Below are positions 8,429 through 16,833 of a stretch of DNA of 64,000 nucleotides, in pieces. The notes under the pieces are model-generated. The model saw nothing but the letters and a program-made list of their open reading frames with translations, was not told the origin of the DNA and searched no databases. This stretch comes from Tepidibacillus_B infernus (lineage in GTDB: Bacteria; Bacillota; Bacilli; Tepidibacillales; Tepidibacillaceae), in NCBI RefSeq assembly GCF_048898065.1, contig NZ_JBLWFI010000001.1, positions 248,001 to 312,000 of the forward strand. Reading direction: 5' to 3'. The stretch's first letter is position 1. Each line of letters begins with the position of its first letter. The translations under genes and the position numbers were made by a program.

Positions 8429-10192
8429 ATGAGTAGTAGTCAAAGGATCATTGTAGTTGGTGGAGGATTAGCAGGCTTGATGGCTACCGTCAAAGCTGCT
8501 GAAGCAGGTGTGCACGTTGATTTATTTTCATTAGTACCAGTTAAGCGCTCTCATTCTGTTTGTGCGCAGGGTGGTATCAATGGTGCAGTAAATACAAAAG
8601 GTGAAGGAGACTCACCTTGGGTTCACTTTGATGATACGGTTTATGGTGGGGACTTTTTAGCAAACCAACCCCCAGTTAAAGCGATGGCTGAGGCAGCTCC
8701 TGGAATCATTCATTTATTTGATCGCATGGGAGTTATGTTTAACAGAACACCTGAAGGTTTACTTGATTTCCGTCGTTTTGGTGGAACACAACACCATCGT
8801 ACTGCATTTGCTGGTGCAACAACAGGTCAACAGCTTCTCTATGCAACAGATGAACAGGTTCGCCGTTGGGAAGTTGCAGGCTTAGTTACTAAATATGAAC
8901 ATTGGGAATTCCTCTCTGTTGTTTTAGATGATGAAGGAAGAGCAAGAGGAATTGTAGCACAAGATTTAAGAAGCATGGAAATCCATACCTTTGCTGCTGA
9001 TGCCGTCCTTCTAGCTACTGGCGGTCTTGGGATGATCTTTGGAAAATCGACAAACTCTGTTATTAACACTGGTTACGCAACTAGTGCAGTATATAGACAG
9101 GGAGCGATTTATGGAAACCCAGAATTTATTCAAATTCACCCTACAGCGATACCAGGGGATGATAAAAATCGACTCATGTCCGAGTCAGCTCGTGGTGAAG
9201 GCGGACGTGTTTGGACATATAAAGATGGAAAGCCATGGTATTTCCTAGAGGAAAAATATCCTGCATATGGCAACCTTGTACCACGTGATATTGCAACACG
9301 TGAAATTTTCCATGTTGTTGTCGACTTAGGTTTAGGTGTGGATGGAGAAAATAAAGTTTACCTTGATTTATCTCATAAAGATCCTAAAGAATTAGATATT
9401 AAACTAGGTGGTATTCTAGAAATCTATGAAAAATTTGTTGGGGATGATCCAAGAAAAGTACCAATGAAGATTTTCCCAGCCGTTCATTATTCAATGGGTG
9501 GTTTATGGGTAGATTACGATCATATGACTAATATTCCTGGATTATTTGCAGCAGGTGAAGTAGATTACCAATATCATGGAGCAAACCGTTTAGGAGCTAA
9601 CTCATTATTATCTGCCATCTATAGTGGTATGATTACAGGTCCAAAAATGGTTCAATATATTAAAGGGTTGAAAAAATCTGCTGCCGATGTTTCCAAACAA
9701 TACTTTGAAGACCAAAAGAAACTAGAAGAGCAGAAATATAACGATATCTTAAATCTAAAAGGAAATGAAAATCCATATAAGCTTCATGAAGAGTTAGGAA
9801 AATGGATGACTGATAATGTAACCGTTGTACGTTATAATGACCGCTTACTCAAAACAAATGAGAAACTATTAGAATTGATGGAACGTTACAAGAAAATCAA
9901 TATTGATGATGCTGCAAAATGGAGTAACCAAGCAACAGCATTTACACGTCAGTTAGAAGGTATGCTTGTATTAGCTCAAGCGATTACGATGGGAGCTTAT
10001 AACCGTAATGAAAGTCGTGGAGCACATTATAAGCCAGATTTCCCAGATCGTAATGATGAAGATTGGCTAAAAACAACCAAGGCCAAGTATACTCCTGATG
10101 GTCCTGTTTTTGATTATGAACCAGTAGATGTCTCTTTGATCAAGCCTAGATTAAGAAACTACGCTGTATCGAAGGAGGAGACAGTAAAATGA
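8429..10192 (+). CDS. sdhA: Succinate dehydrogenase flavoprotein subunit
   Basis: Catalytic subunit that oxidises succinate to fumarate and carries covalent FAD. 587 residues as in B. subtilis. The N-terminal Rossmann motif VVGGGLAGLMATVKAAEAG (residues ~7-25) binds FAD. His42 in KRSHSVCAQGGINGA is the expected covalent flavin attachment site. The capping and active-site region includes HPTAIPGD, SESARGEGG and HYSMGGLWVDYD; the C-terminal helical domain carries NESRGAHYKPDFPDR. ATG follows GGGGGAGCG. Its stop overlaps the sdhB start by four bases (ATGA), so the two are translationally coupled. Confidence 0.97.
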   Translation: MSSSQRIIVVGGGLAGLMATVKAAEAGVHVDLFSLVPVKRSHSVCAQGGINGAVNTKGEGDSPWVHFDDTVYGGDFLANQPPVKAMAEAAPGIIHLFDRMGVMFNRTPEGLLDFRRFGGTQHHRTAFAGATTGQQLLYATDEQVRRWEVAGLVTKYEHWEFLSVVLDDEGRARGIVAQDLRSMEIHTFAADAVLLATGGLGMIFGKSTNSVINTGYATSAVYRQGAIYGNPEFIQIHPTAIPGDDKNRLMSESARGEGGRVWTYKDGKPWYFLEEKYPAYGNLVPRDIATREIFHVVVDLGLGVDGENKVYLDLSHKDPKELDIKLGGILEIYEKFVGDDPRKVPMKIFPAVHYSMGGLWVDYDHMTNIPGLFAAGEVDYQYHGANRLGANSLLSAIYSGMITGPKMVQYIKGLKKSAADVSKQYFEDQKKLEEQKYNDILNLKGNENPYKLHEELGKWMTDNVTVVRYNDRLLKTNEKLLELMERYKKINIDDAAKWSNQATAFTRQLEGMLVLAQAITMGAYNRNESRGAHYKPDFPDRNDEDWLKTTKAKYTPDGPVFDYEPVDVSLIKPRLRNYAVSKEETVK

Positions 10193-10938
10193 GTGAAAAA
10201 ACAATTCATCTAATTATCACTCGTCAGGATGGGCCAGATAAACCATCCTATACAGAAGAATTTAGAGTTCCTTATCGACCTAACATGAACGTGATTAGTG
10301 CTTTAATGGAAATACAAAAGAACCCAGTGAATGCTAAGGGGGAAAAAACGACCCCAGTTGTTTGGGAAATGAACTGCTTAGAAGAGGTATGTGGAGCTTG
10401 TTCAATGGTGATTAATGGTAAGCCAAGACAATCTTGTAGTGCCTTAATCGATCAATTAGAACAACCAATTCGCTTACAGCCGATGAGCACTTTCCCAATC
10501 ATTCGCGACCTAATGATTGACAGAAGTCGGATGTTTGATGCGTTAAAACGAGTAAAAGCATGGATTCCGATTGATGGTACCTATGATTTAGGGCCAGGAC
10601 CCAGGATGCCAGAAAAAACAAGACAATGGGCATATGAATTATCTAAGTGCATGACTTGTGGGGTTTGTTTAGAGGCATGTCCAAACGTAAATAGTCATTC
10701 ACCATTTATTGGTCCAGCCCCGATCAATCAAGTTCGACTATTTAATGCCCATCCAACTGGAGCAATGAATGCAGAGGAACGTTTAGAGGCTATTATGGGA
10801 GAAGGAGGAATTACCGATTGTGGTAACTCACAAAACTGTGTTCAGTCATGTCCAAAGGGTATTCCTTTAACCACATCCATTGCTGATCTAAACCGTCAAA
10901 CAACCATTTATTCATTTAAACGTTTCTTAACAAATTAA
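10189..10938 (+). CDS. sdhB: Succinate dehydrogenase iron-sulfur subunit
   Basis: Transfers electrons from SdhA flavin to the SdhC haem/quinone site. 249 residues. Cys motifs are present: CLEEVCGACSMVINGKPRQSC for [2Fe-2S], CMTCGVCLEACP and a downstream Cys with CVQSCPKG for [4Fe-4S] and [3Fe-4S]. The ATGA overlap with sdhA and the terminator 20 nt after its stop close the operon. Confidence 0.97.
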   Translation: MSEKTIHLIITRQDGPDKPSYTEEFRVPYRPNMNVISALMEIQKNPVNAKGEKTTPVVWEMNCLEEVCGACSMVINGKPRQSCSALIDQLEQPIRLQPMSTFPIIRDLMIDRSRMFDALKRVKAWIPIDGTYDLGPGPRMPEKTRQWAYELSKCMTCGVCLEACPNVNSHSPFIGPAPINQVRLFNAHPTGAMNAEERLEAIMGEGGITDCGNSQNCVQSCPKGIPLTTSIADLNRQTTIYSFKRFLTN

Positions 10939-10958
10939 ACTAATTACATCTTTATTAT

Positions 10959-10998
10959 AAGAACCTATGAGGTTTTTACCTCGTAGGTTCTTCTTTTT
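10959..10998 (+). terminator. sdhCAB terminator
   Basis: AAGAACCTATGAGGT pairs with ACCTCGTAGGTTCTT (one G-T/A-C variation), followed by CTTTTT. A full repeat copy begins 8 nt later. Confidence 0.85.
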
Positions 10999-11005
10999 AA
11001 AAAAA

Positions 11006-11206
11006 TAAGAAAATATAACTTTCTTCCACTTGTCATTTAGGGGTTTGTATATTCCATAAGCTGCGACATAGCGTGACTAGCAGCTTTAGCTGTGTAGCAC
11101 GACTTGTACACTTTGTGTGCCTTCAGAAGTGCCCTTCTCTCCGTAATCTTTATTTATAGAAGGGCACGGATGACGGAGCGCGATGGAATATACAAACATT
11201 TTCTTA
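11006..11206 (+). repeat. Palindromic intergenic repeat (MITE-like), complete copy with 50-bp insert
   Basis: Outer inverted ends TAAGAAAA.../...TTTTCTTA enclose inner 15-bp inverted ends GTTTGTATATTCCAT (11043-11057) and ATGGAATATACAAAC (11183-11197), and a central stem of arms GTGCCCTTCT and AGAAGGGCAC. Compared with the copy at 20516 it has ~52 extra bases after GCTGCGAC, partly self-complementary (AGCAGCTTTAGCTG). No coding capacity. It fills the 370-nt gap between sdhB and the chemoreceptor gene. Confidence 0.8.
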
Positions 11207-11310
11207 TAGGTTCTCTAAAAGAGGATTTTGTAAAAATATGTAGAATTTAATATTTTTAAAGATAATTTTGGAAATAGAAATAGAGATGAAGACATAAGGG
11301 AGGACAGGGC

Positions 11311-13122
11311 GTGAGAAAAAAATTATTTAGTCTACCAAACTTAAAGCTAAAAGAAAGATTTAACAAGCTAATGTCAAGTAAACCATTAAACAAAAACGGG
11401 TCTAAAAAAAATAGCGAGACTAAAAGTAAGAAAACTAATTTTATCTCAGTCAAAGCAAAAATACTAGTTAGCTTCTTAACGGTAGTCATACTGATGGCTT
11501 TTGTGAGTCTTTTTGCATTATATCAAATGATACAGATCCAAAAAAGCTATGAAGATATTGTTCAAAATGACATGAACACAATGATAGAAGCCCAAGAATT
11601 AGAATCAAATATTATAAGGGAATTATCTTACATTCAAAAACTAGGACTGACAAAAGATGAAAGATTAATTGATCAAATTGAAAAATTAAAAACAGAGAAC
11701 CACAAAAAGTTGAATGAATTAGTAACAAAGCTAAGGACAGAAGCCGACCAAAGAGAATTTAAAAAACTACAGATCATTTATACAAATTATAATGAAATTG
11801 AAAAACTAATGATTGAGGCTGCTCAACAAGATGATATTAGAGAATTTGTCTCATTAATGGACAAAAAAATGGCAGAAACCTTAGCAGACAAAATGATGAA
11901 TAATGTGGAGATTATTAAACAGGGAATCTTTGAACAGCAACAAATAGATAACGATAAAGTCAATCACATTAGACAATTGGTATTAATTACAACCTTAATC
12001 ACCATTTTATTAGCGGTTGCCATTGCAATTGTTTTTGCCAGAATGATATCTACTCCAGTTAAATTATTAGATAAACATGCAAGCCTGATGGCAGATGGAG
12101 ATCTAACTCAACAAATACCCAATATTAAAAATAATGATGAGATCGGCCATTTAGTTCGTACATTTGAATATTTACAAGAACAATTAAAACAAATGGTAGC
12201 AAAAATTCAAGTTCATGCCGAACAAGTAGCATCTACCTCTGTAGAATTAGCAGCAAGCACAGAACAAACCACACAATCGACTGAGCAAATCTCACTCACC
12301 ATGCAAGAGATGGCCGCCAATTCAGATACTCAGGTGGTCAATGTTCAAGAAACCGCTGAATTTATTGATCAATTCCAACAAGGAATTGTACATATTACTG
12401 AAAACGCGAATGATGCAAGCACAGGTGCAGCAAAAACATCTACATTAGCAAATAACGGAATGAATATGCTAAGAGAAACAATTAAGCAAATGAATGGAAT
12501 TGGAAAAACAGTAGATCAATCAGTGAACGTGGTAACAAGATTAAATGAACGCTCACAAAAGATTAACGAAATCGTCGATCTCATTACCAATATCGCAGAT
12601 CAAACAAACCTATTAGCATTAAATGCTGCCATTGAAGCAGCAAGAGCAGGGGAGCATGGAAGAGGGTTTGCCGTTGTGGCAGATGAAGTAAGAAAGCTTG
12701 CCGAACAATCCGGAAATGCAGCAAAAAATATTGCAGGGATGATTATAGAGATCAAAGAAGATACGACCAAAGTAGTTCAATCGATGACAAAAGGAAATGA
12801 TGAAGTAAAAGAAGGAATTCTTGCTGTCGAGAAAGTAAATATTGCTTTTGAAGAAATCTTAACATCGATTCAGCATGTTGCGTTGACAAGTGATAGCACA
12901 TTGAATGCGGCAAAGGCAATGGAACAATATGTAACTAAGGTGATTTCAGCAATAGAAGAAATGAAAAAAGGAATTGAAGGAAATGCAAGTTTTACCCAAA
13001 CCGTAGCAGCAGCATCTGAAGAACAAAATGCTTCAATGGAAGAGGTACGTTCATCAATTGAGTCACTTTCTTATATGGCAGAAGAATTGCGGGAATTGAT
13101 CAACCAATTTAAAATTGCTTAA
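11311..13122 (+). CDS. Methyl-accepting chemotaxis protein
   Basis: Transmembrane chemoreceptor signalling to CheA/CheW. 603 residues, GTG start 11311 after GGGAGG. It has an unusual basic, polar N-terminal extension of ~48 residues (many Lys/Ser/Asn), then TM1 (~49-73) and a helical periplasmic-side four-helix-bundle type sensor (~74-222). TM2 (~224-247), a HAMP domain (~245-300) and a long cytoplasmic coiled coil follow. The coiled-coil hairpin tip contains EIVDLITNIADQTNLLALNA and GRGFAVVADEVRKLAEQS. Candidate methylation sites are the Glu/Gln pairs around STEQTTQ and SEEQNAS. It ends LINQFKI. No chemotaxis genes are adjacent. The ligand cannot be inferred. Confidence 0.93.
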   Translation: MRKKLFSLPNLKLKERFNKLMSSKPLNKNGSKKNSETKSKKTNFISVKAKILVSFLTVVILMAFVSLFALYQMIQIQKSYEDIVQNDMNTMIEAQELESNIIRELSYIQKLGLTKDERLIDQIEKLKTENHKKLNELVTKLRTEADQREFKKLQIIYTNYNEIEKLMIEAAQQDDIREFVSLMDKKMAETLADKMMNNVEIIKQGIFEQQQIDNDKVNHIRQLVLITTLITILLAVAIAIVFARMISTPVKLLDKHASLMADGDLTQQIPNIKNNDEIGHLVRTFEYLQEQLKQMVAKIQVHAEQVASTSVELAASTEQTTQSTEQISLTMQEMAANSDTQVVNVQETAEFIDQFQQGIVHITENANDASTGAAKTSTLANNGMNMLRETIKQMNGIGKTVDQSVNVVTRLNERSQKINEIVDLITNIADQTNLLALNAAIEAARAGEHGRGFAVVADEVRKLAEQSGNAAKNIAGMIIEIKEDTTKVVQSMTKGNDEVKEGILAVEKVNIAFEEILTSIQHVALTSDSTLNAAKAMEQYVTKVISAIEEMKKGIEGNASFTQTVAAASEEQNASMEEVRSSIESLSYMAEELRELINQFKIA

Positions 13123-13128
13123 AAAAAC

Positions 13129-13160
13129 AAGTGCTATATCTTAAAAAGATATAGCACTTT
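13129..13160 (+). terminator. Chemoreceptor gene terminator
   Basis: AAGTGCTATATC (13129-13140), 7-nt loop, GATATAGCACTTT (13148-13160): a perfect 12-bp stem with a short T run. A group II intron remnant begins 6 nt later. Confidence 0.85.
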
Positions 13161-13166
13161 GTCGTT

Positions 13167-13274
13167 GTGCGCCATGCATGGCGATTAACTTGGTGGTGAA
13201 AGTCCACTATGGGAGTTACGTAGTTACCAACCATTAGACTAATGCAAGGGTGTCCATCGTGAGGTGGAATTTGA
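13167..13274 (+). mobile_element. Group II intron remnant, 5' (domain I) part
   Basis: Starts GTGCGCC and continues with GGTGGTGAAAGTCCACTATG, then CAAGGGTGTCCATCGTGAGG and TGGAATTTGA. These blocks are characteristic of the 5' ribozyme domain I of bacterial group II introns, recognised from memory. It begins 6 nt after a terminator hairpin, the preferred target of group IIC introns. No reverse transcriptase and no domain V/VI are visible, so it is a dead fragment. Confidence 0.7.
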
Positions 13275-13655
13275 TTATGCTGTGGTTTGGTTCTGCTTTA
13301 AACACATTAGGAAGATGGGCTTCTCGTATTTTTTTACTTTTTATTATCAATTTTTTAATTATCTGGAGAGTTTGTGACTTAAGATAATACCTATTTGAAA
13401 TGAAAGTATTCTTTGAACTTTATTCTGAGGTTTTGGATAAGAAGGAAGGATCAAGGACAGTTGAAAAGTTGGATAGAGTGTTCCAAGTCCATTCAAACCT
13501 TTTTATGATGAAGGCCATTCTGAAGATGTGGGATGAAATATTTTTTACGGGTTAACAATTTATAAATGTCCAGAGATACAGAAATACCGATTTAAATTGT
13601 TTAGTTAAATATTTAAAAATTCTGTAAATTTATATATACTAAAGATAGTGGGTAT
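13275..13655 (+). other. 380-nt stretch without a supported gene
   Basis: AT-rich sequence between the intron remnant and acoR. It contains a 51-codon frame at 13400-13555 (MKVFFELYSEVLDKKEGSRT...) and a 35-codon hydrophobic frame just upstream, neither with a convincing SD. They may be debris from the same insertion or excision event. A TATACT at ~13634 might be a -10 for acoR, but no clear -35 accompanies it. Confidence 0.4.
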
Positions 13656-13670
13656 TTGGAGGTGATTTTT

Positions 13671-15632
13671 TTGCGTGATAAAGAGCAGTTGAAGAAAATT
13701 TGGGAAGAATTTGTATATGAGGGAAAGCAGGCCCCTGCTCTCAATGAAATAGTAAGAGAGTCGTGGCTTCGGTCCCTCTCTCTAGGGGTGGATCCATTTC
13801 AGGAAAAAGGAAAAGATGTGCTTCCAAAACATGAACTTCAGCGCCTCCAGAAATATAACCATTCACTTATAGAGACATCCCTCCCATTAATGGACAGCTT
13901 ATATTCTATTGTAAAAGGTTCAGATTTTCTTGTCATTCTTTGTGATAAGGACGGGCGTCTCATTAAGGTAATAGGAGATGCGGAGACATTGGATAAGGCA
14001 GAAAAAATTAATTTTGTAGAAGGGGCAGACTGGAGTGAAAAAAATGTAGGAACAAATGCGATAGGAACGGCTATTGCTATCGATAAACCAATCCAGATTT
14101 TTGCTTCTGAACACTATTCAAAATCATGTCATCCTTGGACATGCTCCGCAAGCCCAATTCATGACACCTCTGGGAACATATTAGGTGTTCTGAATATGTC
14201 AGGTTCATTTGAAAAGGTGCATTCCCATACGCTGGGGATGGTTGTTTCAACAGTGAAGGCTATAGAGAATCAGCTGGAAATTCAAGAAAAAACACAAAAG
14301 AATAAAATGATGAAAAGTCTTCTTGAAGCAACAACCGACACTCTTTCAGATGGGATGCTGATCATAGATAGGAACGGAGTTATTATCAAAACAAATCGAA
14401 AGCTTCATGAGATTGTCGGGTTACGAGAAGAATATTTGCTCGGAAAGCCAGTTAATCATGTATTTGCAAATAAAACCTTCAGCAAAATTGTGGAAACCAG
14501 TTTAGAAGTGCAGGATAAGGAATTGAAATTAAAGATGATCAATCCAAATGGAAATTCAATCCACGTTCTGATTAATTCAAAACCGATTTTTCAACAAAAC
14601 CGGATGATCGGGAATCTAGTCACTGTAAAGGAATTTCATAAAGTCCGTCAGTTTATTAACCATTTGTCAGGAAACCAGGCAAAGGTTACCTTCGAGGATA
14701 TTATTGGAAACAGTACTGCTCTTCTACGTACAAAAGAGGAGGCTATGCTAGCTGCTAAGTCTGAATCAAACGTTCTTCTTATAGGTGAAAGCGGCACAGG
14801 TAAGGATATTTTTGCGCAGGCCATTCACAATGAGAGTCGTAGAAGTAAGAAGCCGTTTATTGCGATAAACTGTGGCGGAATTCCGAGAGATCTGCTGGGA
14901 AGCGAGCTCTTTGGTTACGAGGAGGGTGCGTTTACCGGTGCTAGAAAAGGGGGGAGCGCTGGTAAGTTTGAACTGGCTGACGGAGGAACGCTTTTTCTTG
15001 ATGAAATTGGTGAAATGTCTTTGGAAATGCAGGTTCTATTGTTAAGGGTGTTGCAGGAAAAAGTAGTGGTCCGCATTGGCGGACACAGAGTGATACCAGC
15101 TGATGTAAGGATTATTGCTGCAACAAACAAAAATCTTCAAGAAGAGGTAAAAAAGGGTAGCTTCCGAGAGGATCTCTTTTTCAGACTGAACGTGATCCCA
15201 CTTATGCTGCCGCCATTAAGGGAAAGAAAGGAAGATATACCCTTGCTGGTAAAATATTTTTTAAGCAAATTGTCGTCCAGATTGGATAAAACAATAGACC
15301 ATATTTCGTCACAGTTTATTCAACAGCTGATGGCGTACCAATGGCCGGGAAATGTAAGGGAGCTTCAAAACATTCTCGAGCGCTCAATTGTCAGAACGAA
15401 GCGAAATATTCTTGAAAAAGATACTTTGCCGGAAGAATTGCAAATAAGTGGAATGAATACCAGTGAAATTCGCATTTTTCACAAACAGCTTCCAAAAAAA
15501 GATGAGATTAAGAGAGAAGCCCTTATTCATTCAATCCGCCTCTGTGAAGGAAACTACAGCCGTGCAGCGAAATATCTTGGTATTTCACGGAGTACTCTTT
15601 ACAGGCAAATGGATAAGTTTGGCATACGTTAA
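13671..15632 (+). CDS. acoR: AcoR-type sigma-54-dependent transcriptional activator
   Basis: Enhancer-binding protein that senses a ligand and drives RNA polymerase-sigma54 open complex formation, here presumably at the acoABC promoter just downstream. Start TTG 13671 is preferred because GGAGGTG (13658-13664) is its SD; the longer frame from 13656 would begin inside that SD. 653 residues. An N-terminal helical segment and GAF domain (~60-190, with EKNVGTNAIGTA and SCHPWTCSASPI) are followed by a PAS domain (~215-320) and the AAA+ domain (~345-570). That domain has Walker A GESGTGKD at ~372, the sigma54-contact loop GAFTGA at ~418 and Walker B FLDEIGEM. A Fis-type HTH lies at ~625-653 (NYSRAAKYLGISRSTLYRQM). 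The GAF-PAS-AAA-Fis order is that of AcoR. The effector (acetoin?) is inferred from context. Confidence 0.9.
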   Translation: MRDKEQLKKIWEEFVYEGKQAPALNEIVRESWLRSLSLGVDPFQEKGKDVLPKHELQRLQKYNHSLIETSLPLMDSLYSIVKGSDFLVILCDKDGRLIKVIGDAETLDKAEKINFVEGADWSEKNVGTNAIGTAIAIDKPIQIFASEHYSKSCHPWTCSASPIHDTSGNILGVLNMSGSFEKVHSHTLGMVVSTVKAIENQLEIQEKTQKNKMMKSLLEATTDTLSDGMLIIDRNGVIIKTNRKLHEIVGLREEYLLGKPVNHVFANKTFSKIVETSLEVQDKELKLKMINPNGNSIHVLINSKPIFQQNRMIGNLVTVKEFHKVRQFINHLSGNQAKVTFEDIIGNSTALLRTKEEAMLAAKSESNVLLIGESGTGKDIFAQAIHNESRRSKKPFIAINCGGIPRDLLGSELFGYEEGAFTGARKGGSAGKFELADGGTLFLDEIGEMSLEMQVLLLRVLQEKVVVRIGGHRVIPADVRIIAATNKNLQEEVKKGSFREDLFFRLNVIPLMLPPLRERKEDIPLLVKYFLSKLSSRLDKTIDHISSQFIQQLMAYQWPGNVRELQNILERSIVRTKRNILEKDTLPEELQISGMNTSEIRIFHKQLPKKDEIKREALIHSIRLCEGNYSRAAKYLGISRSTLYRQMDKFGIR

Positions 15633-15641
15633 AAGTTATAC

Positions 15642-15700
15642 TGTCCTATTTCGGTACAATGTGTCATTACATATGATACAAACTGTTTCAAAATGGGACA
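15642..15700 (+). promoter_or_regulatory. Three evenly spaced palindromes, probable AcoR upstream activator sites
   Basis: TGTCCTATTTCGGTACA (15642-15658), TGTCATTACATATGATACA (15662-15680) and TGTTTCAAAATGGGACA (15684-15700) are each imperfect dyads bounded by TGT and ACA. Their centres lie at 15650, 15671 and 15692, exactly 21 bp (two helical turns) apart. They sit 40-90 bp upstream of a -24/-12 promoter. Assignment to AcoR is inference from position. Confidence 0.65.
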
Positions 15701-15717
15701 GTTTATTTTTTTTTTCT
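15681..15717 (+). terminator. acoR terminator overlapping the third activator site
   Basis: AACTGT...ACAGTT stem followed by TATTTTTTTTTTC. The same dyad is the promoter-proximal activator site, so one sequence may serve as DNA operator and RNA terminator. Confidence 0.55.
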
Positions 15718-15738
15718 TGATTCTAGCGGCTTAGTTAA

Positions 15739-15756
15739 TTGGCATTGTTCTTGCAA
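15739..15756 (+). promoter_or_regulatory. Sigma-54 (-24/-12) promoter of the aco operon
   Basis: TTGGCATTGTTCTTGCAA has GG (15741-15742) and GC (15753-15754) separated by exactly 10 nt, matching TGGCAC-N5-TTGCW. It lies ~30-40 nt upstream of acoA and downstream of the AcoR-type gene. Confidence 0.85.
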
Positions 15757-15793
15757 TATACATTTATGAAATTTATCTAAGGAGGAGATGAAA

Positions 15794-16807
15794 GTGGCAC
15801 TTTCTGAAGGAAAAAAGAAAACGGTTCCAACGGAGAAGTTGAAATGGATGTATGAAATGATGGTTAAGATTCGCTATTACGAAGATAAAATGGCGGAAGC
15901 GTATGCGGAAGGAAAAACACCTGTCTTTAATATTGGTACAGGAACAGTTCCTGGAGAGATGCATCTGGCAACTGGACAAGAACCGGCTGCAGTTGGTATT
16001 TGCGCGCATTTAGGCAAGGAAGATACTGTGGTATCACCTCACCGTCCGCATCATCATGCAATTGCAAAAGGTGTCGATCTGAAAAAAATGACAGCTGAAA
16101 TTTTCGGTAAAGAAACTGGATTAGGAAAGGGAAAGGGTGGGCATATGCATTTGTTTGACCCAAAAGTAAAATTTTCATGTAGTGGTATCGTGGGAGCTGG
16201 TATTCCTCAAGCGGCTGGTGCGGCACTTGCAGCGAAAATGAAAAAGAAAAACTGGGTTGCGGTTGCTTTTATCGGCGAAGGAGCAGCGAATTCAGGGGCA
16301 TTCCATGAATCTCTTAATCTAGCAGCCCTTTGGAAGCTTCCGTTGATTGTGGTTGTGGAAGATAATTCTTACGGCATATCAGTGCCGAAAATAAAATCAA
16401 CGGCAATTCAGTCAAATGAGCAGCGTGCTTCAGCATACGGGATTACAGGAGCACATGTTAAATTCAACGATCCGCTGCAGATGTACCTAGTATCCGAAAA
16501 AGCGGTTGAAAGAGCAAGAAGCGGCGGAGGGCCAACGATTATTGAAATTGAGACTTACCGTTATCTTGGACATTTCCAAGGTGACCCTGAATTGTACCGT
16601 GATAAAGGGGAAGTACCGGCGTTGCGTGAACAAGATCCGATCAAGAAGGTACGTGAGTTGTTGCTCGACCACAATATTGTTTCCGAACATGAAATAAAGG
16701 AAATGGAAGACAGAGCAGTAAAAGAAGTGGATGAAGCCTATCAGTTCGCTAGAGACAGTAAATTTCCAAATCCTGAAGCGGCACTTGAAGATGTATTTAC
16801 ATCTTGA
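15794..16807 (+). CDS. acoA: Acetoin dehydrogenase-type E1 component, alpha subunit
   Basis: Thiamine-diphosphate-dependent E1 alpha subunit that cleaves acetoin (or a related 2-oxo/acyloin substrate) with AcoB. GTG 15794 lies 8 nt after AAGGAGG; ATG 15788 is in frame but only 2 nt from it, so GTG is preferred. ~337 residues. The ThDP/Mg motif GEGAANSG... ends in EDN (residues ~158-193). HRPHHHAIAKG and KGKGGHMHLF are active-site loops. YLGHFQGDPELYR resembles the AcoA-specific GHFEGD region rather than pyruvate dehydrogenase E1. Its stop is 27 nt before acoB. Base composition is visibly more GC-rich than the sdh or lon genes. Confidence 0.88.
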   Translation: MALSEGKKKTVPTEKLKWMYEMMVKIRYYEDKMAEAYAEGKTPVFNIGTGTVPGEMHLATGQEPAAVGICAHLGKEDTVVSPHRPHHHAIAKGVDLKKMTAEIFGKETGLGKGKGGHMHLFDPKVKFSCSGIVGAGIPQAAGAALAAKMKKKNWVAVAFIGEGAANSGAFHESLNLAALWKLPLIVVVEDNSYGISVPKIKSTAIQSNEQRASAYGITGAHVKFNDPLQMYLVSEKAVERARSGGGPTIIEIETYRYLGHFQGDPELYRDKGEVPALREQDPIKKVRELLLDHNIVSEHEIKEMEDRAVKEVDEAYQFARDSKFPNPEAALEDVFTS

Positions 16808-16833
16808 ACAAAAAAAGGAAGGAGATGTTAATC

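Noticed and set aside
13400..13555. 51-codon frame after the intron remnant
   Set aside because: No SD, no family, atypical position; kept only as a note in the gap entry.
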